Assembly (NCBI RefSeq): GCF_928368155.1
Contig: NZ_CAKMRU010000002.1
Coordinates: forward strand, 370,901-434,900
DNA length: 64,000 bases
From: Anaerococcus ihuae
GTDB lineage: Bacteria; Bacillota; Clostridia; Tissierellales; Peptoniphilaceae
Direction: 5' to 3'
Shown piece by piece: positions 8,461-14,377 of the stretch. The notes below the pieces were generated by a model, which worked only from the letters and a program-made list of their open reading frames with translations, made no database searches and was not told the origin of the DNA. The position numbers and the translations under genes were made by a program. Positions within the stretch are counted from its first letter, which is position 1; each line of letters opens with the position of its first letter.

Positions 8461-9357
8461 ATGAAAAAATATATAAGCATAGATATAGGCGGAACTGCCA
8501 TAAAATATGGACTTATCGATTGTGATGCAAATATTTTGGAAAAGTATGAAATCGATACAAATGCCCAAAAAGGCGGAGACCATATCTTAAATGAGGTTAT
8601 AAAAATAGTTGGAAATTTTGTAAAAGAAAATCAAAATGACCAAATCATGGGAGTTTGCATTTCAACAGCAGGCGTGGTTGATACAAAAAAAGGCTCAATT
8701 TATCATGCATCAGACCTTATCCCAAATTATATTGGCATTAATTTTAAAAAGACCATTGAAGAAAAATTTTCCTTGCCTTGTCAGGTAGAAAATGATGTAA
8801 ATTGTGCGGGTTTTGCTGAATATAAATCTGGAGCAGGAAAAGATAGTAAAGTTTGCCTTACTCTTACAATTGGAACAGGAATTGGTGGATGTGGAATAAT
8901 TGATGGAAAAATAATCCATGGGGCAAATGGGTCAGCTTTTGAAGTAGGCTACATGAATATTAGAGATGATGAATTTGAAAAGCTTGGTTCAGCAAAAACT
9001 TTGGTAGAAAAGGTTGCAAGAGAAAAAAACGAAGACTTATCTTTGTGGGATGGAAAAAAAGTTTTTCAAAATGCAAAAAAAGGCGATGAAATTTGTATAA
9101 AAGCAATTGATGAAATGTGCGATGTTTTAGGTCTTGGTATAGCAAATTTATCCTATATGCTAAATCCTGATACTGTGGTTTTGGGAGGAGGCATAATGGC
9201 CCAAGAAGAATATTTGAAAGAAAAAATTGAAGAAAAATTATCTAAATATTTGCAAGAAAGATTTTACAAAAATATCAGCCTAAAATTTGCCAAACACAAA
9301 AATTCTGCAGGCATGCTTGGAGCCTATTATAATTTTAGAGAAATTGAAGAAAAGTAG
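8461..9357 (+). CDS. nanK: ROK-family kinase, probable N-acetylmannosamine kinase
   Basis: 298-residue ROK kinase expected to phosphorylate ManNAc with ATP. IDIGGTAIKYGLI at the N terminus is the phosphate loop. ENDVNCAGFAEY carries the catalytic Asp of ROK kinases, and LTIGTGIGGCGIIDG the second phosphate motif. The usual ROK zinc motif CxCGxxGCxE is absent, as in a subset of Firmicutes ROK proteins. An upstream ATG at 8422 is in frame, but AAAGGAG at 8450-8456 fits the ATG at 8461. Substrate is set by operon context between nanA/nanE and the regulator. Confidence 0.88.
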   Translation: MKKYISIDIGGTAIKYGLIDCDANILEKYEIDTNAQKGGDHILNEVIKIVGNFVKENQNDQIMGVCISTAGVVDTKKGSIYHASDLIPNYIGINFKKTIEEKFSLPCQVENDVNCAGFAEYKSGAGKDSKVCLTLTIGTGIGGCGIIDGKIIHGANGSAFEVGYMNIRDDEFEKLGSAKTLVEKVAREKNEDLSLWDGKKVFQNAKKGDEICIKAIDEMCDVLGLGIANLSYMLNPDTVVLGGGIMAQEEYLKEKIEEKLSKYLQERFYKNISLKFAKHKNSAGMLGAYYNFREIEEK

Positions 9358-9366
9358 GGGATTATT

Positions 9367-10182
9367 TTGGAATATTACAATAAATCTGTTGTAGAAATAA
9401 TAGAATCAAATTATGAAAATTTTACAGAAGTAGAAAAAAATATAGCAGATTTTTTTATATACAACAATAAAAGAGATGATTTTTCAAGCAAAAGTATAGC
9501 AGAAAAACTATTTGTATCCCAAGCATCCCTTTCAAGATTTGCACAAAAATGTGGATTTAGAGGATATAGAGAATTTGTATACCAATATGGGCAAGATTTT
9601 GTAGAAAAAAAAGAAGATATAAACGGAAATGTTAGCCAAGTTTTAAACACCTACCAAGAACTTTTAAATAAAACCTATAGCCTTATAGATGAAAACCAAA
9701 TAAAAAGAATAATAAATTATATAAACAAGGCCCACCGAGTTGTTGCTTGTGGGAAAGGCTCATCAGGACTTGCTGCAAATGAAATGGAATTAAGGTTTAT
9801 GAGAATAGGAGTAAATATTGACTCAATTACAGATTCCGATCAAATGAAAATGAGAGGGGCATTTCACGATGAAAATTCCTTGATTTTTGGTTTGAGTATA
9901 AGCGGAAATACAAGCGAAGTTTTGCTCTTTTTATCACAAGCCTACAACAAAAATGCAAAAACAATCCTAATTACTTCTCAAAATAGAGATTTGTACAAGG
10001 ATTATTGCGACGAAGTAATACTTGTTCCATCCTTAAAACATTTAAACTACGGTAATGCCATAAGTCCACAATTTCCAATTTCAGTAATGGTTGATATTTT
10101 ATATTCTTATTTTGTAAAAGAAGACAAAAACACCAAGGAAAAACTTCACGGCGATACCCTAAAAGCCTTAGGGACGGAATAA
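9367..10182 (+). CDS. RpiR-family transcriptional regulator (HTH plus SIS domain)
   Basis: 271 residues: N-terminal HTH_6 domain (about 1-80, with SIAEKLFVSQASLSRFAQKCGFRGYREF as the helix-turn-helix), then an SIS sugar-phosphate domain (about 107-245, GLSISGNTSEVL). It closes the nan operon and probably senses an amino-sugar phosphate such as ManNAc-6-P, as other RpiR-type nan repressors do. Start is a TTG at 9367; AGGGG at 9356-9360 overlaps the stop codon of the kinase gene and is spaced 6 bp from it. DNA target inferred to be the dyads before nanE. Confidence 0.88.
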   Translation: MEYYNKSVVEIIESNYENFTEVEKNIADFFIYNNKRDDFSSKSIAEKLFVSQASLSRFAQKCGFRGYREFVYQYGQDFVEKKEDINGNVSQVLNTYQELLNKTYSLIDENQIKRIINYINKAHRVVACGKGSSGLAANEMELRFMRIGVNIDSITDSDQMKMRGAFHDENSLIFGLSISGNTSEVLLFLSQAYNKNAKTILITSQNRDLYKDYCDEVILVPSLKHLNYGNAISPQFPISVMVDILYSYFVKEDKNTKEKLHGDTLKALGTE

Positions 10183-10210
10183 TTTATAAAATATTTATCG
10201 GTCAAATTTC

Positions 10211-10238
10211 TTGACAATTTCTACTTTTAAAATATCCT
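10211..10238 (+). promoter_or_regulatory. Promoter of the enoyl-CoA hydratase-family gene
   Basis: TTGACA at 10211-10216, 16-bp spacer, TATCCT at 10233-10238, very close to the gene start (short leader). Confidence 0.55.
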
Positions 10239-10255
10239 AAATATAGGTGATTAAA

Positions 10256-11314
10256 ATGATTAAAGAAAAAATAGTTGAAAATATAGGAATAATTTATTTA
10301 GATAAAAAAGAAGTAATAAATGCCCTAAATTTAGAAATGGTTAAAGATATAGAAAAAACTCTCAAAAAATGGGAAGATGATGACAAAATAAAGGCAGTTT
10401 TGTTTGATTCACTTTGCAGGAAAGGATTTTGTGCAGGAGGAGATTTAAAAGAAATTTACAATGACTATCTTTTAAATGATTCTTGCCAAAATAAGGACGA
10501 ATTTTATGAGGAAGAATTTATCCTCGATAAGTACGTGAAAAATTACAAAAAGCCAGTTATTAGCCATTATTTTGGAATAGTAATGGGAGGAGGAATTGGT
10601 CTTAGCATAAATTCTGATTTTATAATTGCAGACGAAAGCGTAAATTGGGCTATGCCAGAAACAAGACTTGGTTTTGTTCCAGACGTTGGAGTATGTAAGC
10701 ACCTTTCAAAACTTCCCCAAGCCCTTGGTCAATATCTTGGACTTTGTGGAGAAAGTTTAGGGACAAAAGACTTGATTTCATATAATTTGGCAGATTTATC
10801 AATAAAATCTGATGATTATGAGAAAGTATTAAATCTTTTATTTGACCTATCTCAAAATTATGAGGGAGAAAAACTAATAAAAGAATTTAGAAAAGAAAGC
10901 GAAAAATTTAAAAATACAGAGGAAAATTCTAAAATTTCAAAAGATTTAGAAAAAATAGAAAAATATTTTTCTAAATCTTCCATAGAAGAAATTTTTAATA
11001 ATTTAGAAGAAAATAAAGAAAAAGACGAATTTGCAAAAAATACTTTGGAAAATTTATACGAAAAATCTCCTTTCATGCTAAAAGTTCAATTTGAAAAATA
11101 CTTTGTTTGCAAAAACCTAAGCAAAGATGAAGTCTTTGACCTTGATCTAAAAATTTTAAAATATTCAAGAAAAGAAGGCTTGATGGAAGAGGGGATAAGG
11201 TCTTTAATAATTGATAAAGAAAAAGCAAATTGGAAGGAAAAATCAGTAAAAGAAGTTTCAGATGAAAAAGTAAAAAAATTACTTGGAATTGAAAAAATGC
11301 ATAGAGAAAGATAA
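10256..11314 (+). CDS. Enoyl-CoA hydratase/isomerase family; 3-hydroxyisobutyryl-CoA hydrolase type
   Basis: 352-residue crotonase-fold protein. FCAGGDLKEIY and GIVMGGGIGLS form the oxyanion hole, and MPETRLGFVPDVG is characteristic of the 3-hydroxyisobutyryl-CoA hydrolase subgroup, which is longer than ordinary enoyl-CoA hydratases as here. Those enzymes act in valine breakdown, but no valine pathway is visible nearby, so the true acyl-CoA substrate is unknown. AGGTGA at 10245-10250 supports the ATG at 10256 over the in-frame GTG at 10247, which lies inside that site. Monocistronic: own promoter, and a repeat element follows. Confidence 0.8.
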   Translation: MIKEKIVENIGIIYLDKKEVINALNLEMVKDIEKTLKKWEDDDKIKAVLFDSLCRKGFCAGGDLKEIYNDYLLNDSCQNKDEFYEEEFILDKYVKNYKKPVISHYFGIVMGGGIGLSINSDFIIADESVNWAMPETRLGFVPDVGVCKHLSKLPQALGQYLGLCGESLGTKDLISYNLADLSIKSDDYEKVLNLLFDLSQNYEGEKLIKEFRKESEKFKNTEENSKISKDLEKIEKYFSKSSIEEIFNNLEENKEKDEFAKNTLENLYEKSPFMLKVQFEKYFVCKNLSKDEVFDLDLKILKYSRKEGLMEEGIRSLIIDKEKANWKEKSVKEVSDEKVKKLLGIEKMHRER

Positions 11315-11327
11315 TTTTAAATTATCC

Positions 11328-11498
11328 CAGTGCGTAGACAAAGTATGAATGTAGGTAATATTTTATTTTAAAATAAAAATAAGCTACGTACCATCTCGAC
11401 TAAGTGAGTGAAACGAACGCATGGAGAGATCTCATGAGATTTCTCCGCTCGTAGCACTCGGTCGAAATGGGCAAATTTTTAGCTTGTCAACATCCTGA
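11328..11498 (+). mobile_element. Miniature element copy B (171 bp) inside a duplicated dyad
   Basis: 171 bp bounded by an exact 18-bp direct repeat of GATAATTTTAAATTATCC (11310-11327 and 11499-11516), itself a dyad. Ends are imperfect inverted repeats: CAGTGCGTAGACAAAG on the left, and CAGGATGTTGACAAGC read inward from the right. The core has CCATCTCGACTAAGTGAGTG...GAGATTTCTCCGCTCG...GGTCGAAATGG, a long imperfect palindrome. There is no coding capacity. It is nearly identical to copy C at 29702-29872. Confidence 0.75.
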
Positions 11499-11558
11499 GA
11501 TAATTTTAAATTATCCTAATTTAAAAAACTCAATAAAATTGGAAAAAGGGAGAAAAAA

Positions 11559-12083
11559 ATGGACGTATTATTAGTAATTGACTTACAAAATGATTTTATT
11601 GACGGGGCCTTGGGAAATGATGGAAATGAAAAAATAGTAAAACCAATTGAAAACTTAGTTAAAGACTTTACGGGAGAAGTTATTTTTACCAGAGATACCC
11701 ACGACAATTCTTATTTAAAAACCCTAGAAGGAGAACACCTTCCAGTAGAACACTGCATAAAAAATTCCAAAGGCTGGCAAGTAAGAATTGATACAAAAAA
11801 TCACAAAATAATAGACAAACCATCCTTTGGTTCCTACGAACTTGTAGGATATTTAGAAAAATTAAATCAAAAAGAAAAAATCGAAAATATATACATGGTA
11901 GGAATTTGCACCGATATTTGTGTCCTATCAAATGCAATTTTAATAAAAAACGCTCTTTTGGACACAGAAGTTTCAGTCATAGAAGACCTGTGCAAGGGAA
12001 CAAACGAAAAAAATCACCAAATTGCCCTAGATGCAATGAGATCTTGTCAGGTGAATATTATTGATTCAAAAGAAAAATATTAA
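11559..12083 (+). CDS. Cysteine hydrolase, isochorismatase family; probable nicotinamidase
   Basis: 174 residues. The catalytic triad of this family is visible: Asp8 in VIDLQNDF, Lys87 in DKPSFGS and Cys121 in GICTDICV, where the cis-peptide region precedes the nucleophile. RDTHDN (45-50) and the following His60 look like the nicotinamidase metal site. Expected reaction is nicotinamide to nicotinate for NAD salvage; another amide hydrolase is possible. AAAAAGGGAG precedes the ATG. It stands alone between repeat copy B and a tRNA gene. Confidence 0.8.
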   Translation: MDVLLVIDLQNDFIDGALGNDGNEKIVKPIENLVKDFTGEVIFTRDTHDNSYLKTLEGEHLPVEHCIKNSKGWQVRIDTKNHKIIDKPSFGSYELVGYLEKLNQKEKIENIYMVGICTDICVLSNAILIKNALLDTEVSVIEDLCKGTNEKNHQIALDAMRSCQVNIIDSKEKY

Positions 12084-12099
12084 AATTATGAGAATAATT

Positions 12100-12145
12100 A
12101 AGAAAACGGTAAGAAACGGCAAGAAGTGGTAAGAAAACGGTAAGT
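12100..12145 (+). repeat. Short tandem repeat, consensus AAGAAACGGT
   Basis: About four imperfect copies of a 10-11 bp unit (AAGAAAACGGT, AAGAAACGGC, AAGAAGTGGT, AAGAAAACGGT) after the nicotinamidase-like gene. Function unknown. The rest of 12146-12205 shows no clear feature. Confidence 0.6.
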
Positions 12146-12206
12146 AATTTTAAATTTGATAAGTCCCTACCTTATGTATAAATATATAAGCTTATTAAAT
12201 TTAATA

Positions 12207-12257
12207 TGGTATAATTAAATAAATGTTAGACTTTTTCTTTACTCTTAAGAAAAAGTC
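12207..12257 (+). promoter_or_regulatory. Promoter and leader hairpin of the tRNA-Ala gene
   Basis: Extended -10 TGGTATAAT at 12207-12215 without a good -35. A perfect 11-bp hairpin (12229-12239 with 12247-12257) lies directly against the 5' end of the tRNA, possibly helping 5' processing. Confidence 0.45.
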
Positions 12258-12261
12258 ACTC

Positions 12262-12337
12262 GGGGAATTAGCTCAGTTGGGAGAGCGCTTGACTGGCAGT
12301 CAAGAGGCCAGGGGTTCAAGTCCCCTATTCTCCACCA
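12262..12337 (+). tRNA. tRNA-Ala, anticodon GGC
   Basis: 76-nt cloverleaf with encoded CCA. Acceptor GGGGAAT pairs with ATTCTCC, D-loop TAGCTCAGTTGGGAGAGC, anticodon stem CTTGA/TCAAG with 7-nt loop CTGGCAG (anticodon GGC), T-arm GGGGTTCAAGTCCCC. The encoded alanine identity also agrees with the G3-A70-type acceptor position seen; the anticodon is the main basis. Confidence 0.95.
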
Positions 12338-12349
12338 ATTTTTAAAAAC

Positions 12350-12377
12350 TTGAAAAAATAGGCTTTTGTAATATACT
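12350..12377 (+). promoter_or_regulatory. Promoter of antisense RNA 1
   Basis: TTGAAA at 12350-12355, 16-bp spacer, TATACT at 12372-12377; closely matched by the promoter of unit 2. Confidence 0.65.
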
Positions 12378-12383
12378 TTAAGT

Positions 12384-12490
12384 AAGAGGAATTCTTTTAT
12401 AATCCTTGATTTATTCAGGGAATATGGATGTGAAAAATGTGGAATCACCACAAAAAAAGACAGTAGGTGCGAACTATTGTCTTTTTCTTT
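12384..12490 (+). ncRNA. Candidate type I antitoxin antisense RNA 1 (RNA II-like)
   Basis: From the predicted start near 12384 to the T-run after the 12-bp terminator hairpin (12455-12466 with 12474-12485), about 105 nt. It contains direct-repeat copies AATATGGATGTGA (12421-12433) and AATCACC (12443-12449). These recur at 12565-12577 and 12585-12591 in the 5' region of the opposite-strand toxin mRNA. Because the two RNAs run in opposite directions, the repeats are complementary and would cover the toxin start region and Shine-Dalgarno. This is the par/Fst arrangement. Expression is inferred, not shown. Confidence 0.65.
12455..12490. terminator. Bidirectional terminator of toxin-antitoxin unit 1
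   Basis: 12-bp stem (12455-12466 with 12474-12485, one G-T pair), 7-nt loop, T-run on the plus strand and seven T on the minus strand (12452-12458 read in reverse). Serves both convergent RNAs. Confidence 0.8.
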
Positions 12491-12581
12491 GCTTGTTTTC
12501 GGAATAATACTTTTTTATAAAAAAAAGTATAAGTCCAACCAACAAGGGAAAAATAAAATTTTCCAATATGGATGTGATCAA
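12474..12581 (-). CDS. Fst-like type I toxin peptide 1 (35 aa)
   Basis: Minus-strand frame from a TTG at 12581 to TAG at 12474. GAGGTG lies 6 nt before the TTG. The 35-residue product is a single hydrophobic helix (NFIFPLLVGLILFFI) with a charged tail (KKYYSENKQRKRQ). The proline-x2-VGL-x-L pattern resembles Fst/Ldr-family membrane toxins, which damage the membrane when unregulated. A 5' stem-loop (CCTATTA/TAATAGG, 12600-12615) directly upstream of the ribosome-binding site recalls the inhibitory upstream helix of fst mRNA. The extended -10 TGGTATAAT is at 12623-12631. It is too short for ordinary gene callers. Confidence 0.7.
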   Translation of the reverse strand: MITSILENFIFPLLVGLILFFIKKYYSENKQRKRQ

Positions 12582-12661
12582 TGCAATCACCTCTTTTCAC
12601 CTATTAAGTAATAGGCAAAATTATTATACCAATATTATAAAGAATATAAAAAAGGCAAATC

Positions 12662-12689
12662 TTGAAAAAATAGGCTTTTGTGATATAAT
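12662..12689 (+). promoter_or_regulatory. Promoter of antisense RNA 2
   Basis: TTGAAA at 12662-12667, 16-bp spacer, TATAAT at 12684-12689 with an extended TGA. Better consensus than unit 1. Confidence 0.75.
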
Positions 12690-12695
12690 TTAAGT

Positions 12696-12801
12696 AAGAG
12701 AAATTCTCTTGTAAATCCTTGATTAATTCAAGGTATTATGGTGAACAAACATGGCAACCGCCAAAAAAAGACAGTAGGTGTGAACTACTGTCTTTTTCTT
12801 T
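12696..12801 (+). ncRNA. Candidate type I antitoxin antisense RNA 2 (RNA II-like)
   Basis: About 105 nt from the predicted start near 12696 to the terminator hairpin (12766-12777 with 12785-12796). It carries the 17-bp direct repeat TATTATGGTGAACAAAC at 12734-12750, found again at 12878-12894 in the toxin leader, plus ACC-rich half-repeats. The flanking sequence is almost identical to unit 1, but the repeat itself is different, so each antisense RNA should match only its own toxin mRNA. Confidence 0.68.
12766..12801. terminator. Bidirectional terminator of toxin-antitoxin unit 2
   Basis: Perfect 12-bp stem AAAAGACAGTAG/CTACTGTCTTTT with 7-nt loop and T-runs on both strands. The toxin 2 stop codon lies just at its edge. 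Confidence 0.85.
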
Positions 12802-12892
12802 ACTTGTTTTCGGAATAATACTTTTTTATAAAAAAAAGTATAAGTCCAACCAACAAGGGAAAAATAAAATTTTCCAATATTATGGTGAACAA
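12800..12892 (-). CDS. Fst-like type I toxin peptide 2 (30 aa)
   Basis: Minus-strand frame from TTG at 12892 to TAA at 12800, with GGTGG 8 nt before the start. The 30-residue product shares ILENFIFPLLVGLILFFI and KKYYSENK with toxin 1 and differs at the first residues, which are encoded by the unit-specific repeat. A C-to-T difference creates an earlier stop, removing the QRKRQ tail. Stem-loop CCTATTA/TAATAGG (12911-12926) again precedes the ribosome-binding site, and an extended -10 TGATATAAT lies at 12934-12942. Confidence 0.7.
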   Translation of the reverse strand: MFTIILENFIFPLLVGLILFFIKKYYSENK

Positions 12893-13040
12893 ACTTCTCA
12901 CCACCTTTCACCTATTAAATAATAGGCAAAATTATTATATCACATAAAAACATAATGATTTAAAATCAAAAGTTAAATTTTTATTTAAATTCAACCTAGC
13001 TTGTAAAAGTCTGGGATTTTTTTGTGAAAAAATTTCTGGA

Positions 13041-13069
13041 TTGAAGATTTTTTGCCCCTATTGTATAAT
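13041..13069 (+). promoter_or_regulatory. Promoter of the esterase lipoprotein gene
   Basis: TTGAAG at 13041-13046, 17-bp spacer, TATAAT at 13064-13069, then a short leader with GAGGTGA before the ATG. Confidence 0.75.
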
Positions 13070-13097
13070 AGAAACAATATTAAATTGAGGTGAATAT

Positions 13098-14066
13098 ATG
13101 ATAAAAAACAGGATGAAATTAATGATAGGAGCCCTTAGTTTAGGACTTATTTTTGGTGGATGTAGCAAGAAAAATGATGGAAATAATCCTTCATCAGATC
13201 CTGCAATCCCATATTCTAACAAGGATTCAAATAAATCAAATGAAAAAAATAAAAAATCTGATATTTCCAAAAAAGATCAAGGAAAAATTGTTGATGGCTC
13301 AATAAATTCAGAAATTTTAAAACAAAATTGGAAGTACAAGGTATATCTACCAAATGGCTATGATGAAAAAAGTGATGAAAAATATCCAGTTTTATATATG
13401 CTACACGGATTTGGAGAAAATTCATCATCAATTCTTGAAAAATCAAATACAAAAGATGTCCTAGATAAAATCATGAAAGATAAAGAAAAGAAGATGATTG
13501 TGGTTTTTGTTGATGGCTTTACTTCATTTTTCATAGATAGCGATTATGACAAAAATATGGAAAGTGCAATAAAAGATGAGTTGATTAAAGAAATTGACAA
13601 AAATTATAAGACAGATGCAAACAAAATTTCAAGAGCAATCGGAGGAATTTCTGTAGGAGGATATGGGGCAGCAGGCCTTTCTCTAAGAAATCCTGACTTA
13701 TTTACAAAAGCACTTTTGATTTCTCCAACTCTTTGGGACAAACTTGATGAAGATAGCCTCATTAGAAGAAATTATTTGGCATTTTCAGACGGAAGACAAA
13801 ATTGGTCAGACGAAGTTTATAAGGAAAAATTTCCTACAAACTTTATAAACGCCCAGTCAAAAGATATTAATTTCTATATAAGATCAGCCGAAGGCGATAC
13901 AAAAATAAAAATTAACGATATAGAAAAATTCAACAAAAAATTAGAAGAAGCCGAGGTAAACACAGAATTTAAAAAAGATGGCAAAGAATTTGATCATGAT
14001 TATGATTATTGGAACAAAATAACAGAAGAATCCTACTTGTGGGTTCTAGAACAATTTGAAAAATAG
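13098..14066 (+). CDS. Esterase-family lipoprotein (alpha/beta hydrolase)
   Basis: 322 residues. The N terminus is a lipoprotein signal with lipobox LIFGGC (Cys22), followed by a Ser/Asn/Lys-rich linker to about residue 65. The rest is an esterase D/antigen 85-type hydrolase: VLYMLHGFGEN (oxyanion strand), GGISVGGYG with nucleophile Ser185, a later Asp, and FDHDYDYW with His300. It would be anchored outside the membrane. The natural ester is unknown; acetyl-xylan- or S-formylglutathione-hydrolase-like activity is possible by family. It has its own promoter and terminator. Confidence 0.85.
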   Translation: MIKNRMKLMIGALSLGLIFGGCSKKNDGNNPSSDPAIPYSNKDSNKSNEKNKKSDISKKDQGKIVDGSINSEILKQNWKYKVYLPNGYDEKSDEKYPVLYMLHGFGENSSSILEKSNTKDVLDKIMKDKEKKMIVVFVDGFTSFFIDSDYDKNMESAIKDELIKEIDKNYKTDANKISRAIGGISVGGYGAAGLSLRNPDLFTKALLISPTLWDKLDEDSLIRRNYLAFSDGRQNWSDEVYKEKFPTNFINAQSKDINFYIRSAEGDTKIKINDIEKFNKKLEEAEVNTEFKKDGKEFDHDYDYWNKITEESYLWVLEQFEK

Positions 14067-14075
14067 ATTACAAAT

Positions 14076-14113
14076 ATCCCTTTAATTTTGAAAAAAATTA
14101 AGGGGATTTTTTG
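14076..14113 (+). terminator. Intrinsic terminator after the esterase gene
   Basis: 14-bp stem ATCCCTTTAATTTT/AAAATTAAGGGGAT (one G-T pair), GAAA loop, T-run. Confidence 0.85.
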
Positions 14114-14178
14114 TTAAAAAATTTTTTTAGAAAAAAATTTATATTTATAATTTATTTCAATAATATAACTAAAATCCG

Positions 14179-14207
14179 TTGACTAAAAATTTGTAAAGAG
14201 CTATAAT
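14179..14207 (+). promoter_or_regulatory. Promoter of the giant surface protein gene
   Basis: TTGACT at 14179-14184, 17-bp spacer, TATAAT at 14202-14207. It predicts a ~165-nt AT-rich leader; a short ATTAAATATTT/AAATATTTAAT hairpin lies in it at about 14303-14326. Confidence 0.75.
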
Positions 14208-14377
14208 TGTTATAAGTGAAAGTGTCTGAATTTCTAATAATTTAAGACAAAAAAAGAAAATTTATAATCGATTGCTTTAACAAAATACACAAGAAAAATA
14301 AATTAAATATTTTCAAATATTTAATAAAAAAGAAAATCAAAATTAGAAATTTATCAATATTAAATAAAGGAGTTATT

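Larger units (their letters stand above)
12350..12945. repeat. Tandem duplication of the type I toxin-antitoxin module
   Basis: Two direct copies, 12350-12635 and 12662-12945, with long identical stretches (for example the toxin body). The differences are concentrated in two short segments per unit, which vary together within a unit. Confidence 0.85.

Noticed and set aside
11328..11498. Element copy B as a structured riboswitch for the nicotinamidase-like gene
   Set aside because: Near-identical copies occur beside unrelated genes and in both orientations with flanking duplications, so it is a mobile repeat.
12245..12451. 68-codon minus-strand frame across the tRNA-Ala gene
   Set aside because: It is the antisense of the tRNA (gives the familiar RIGDLNP-type spurious peptide) and lacks a ribosome-binding site.
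12723..12911. 62-codon minus-strand frame in unit 2 of the toxin-antitoxin repeat
   Set aside because: It is in a different frame from the hydrophobic peptide, is not shared with unit 1 and runs through the terminator hairpin; the 30-codon TTG frame fits both units.
12719..12922. 67-codon plus-strand frame in unit 2
   Set aside because: It crosses the transcription terminator and has no equivalent in unit 1, so it is a chance frame.
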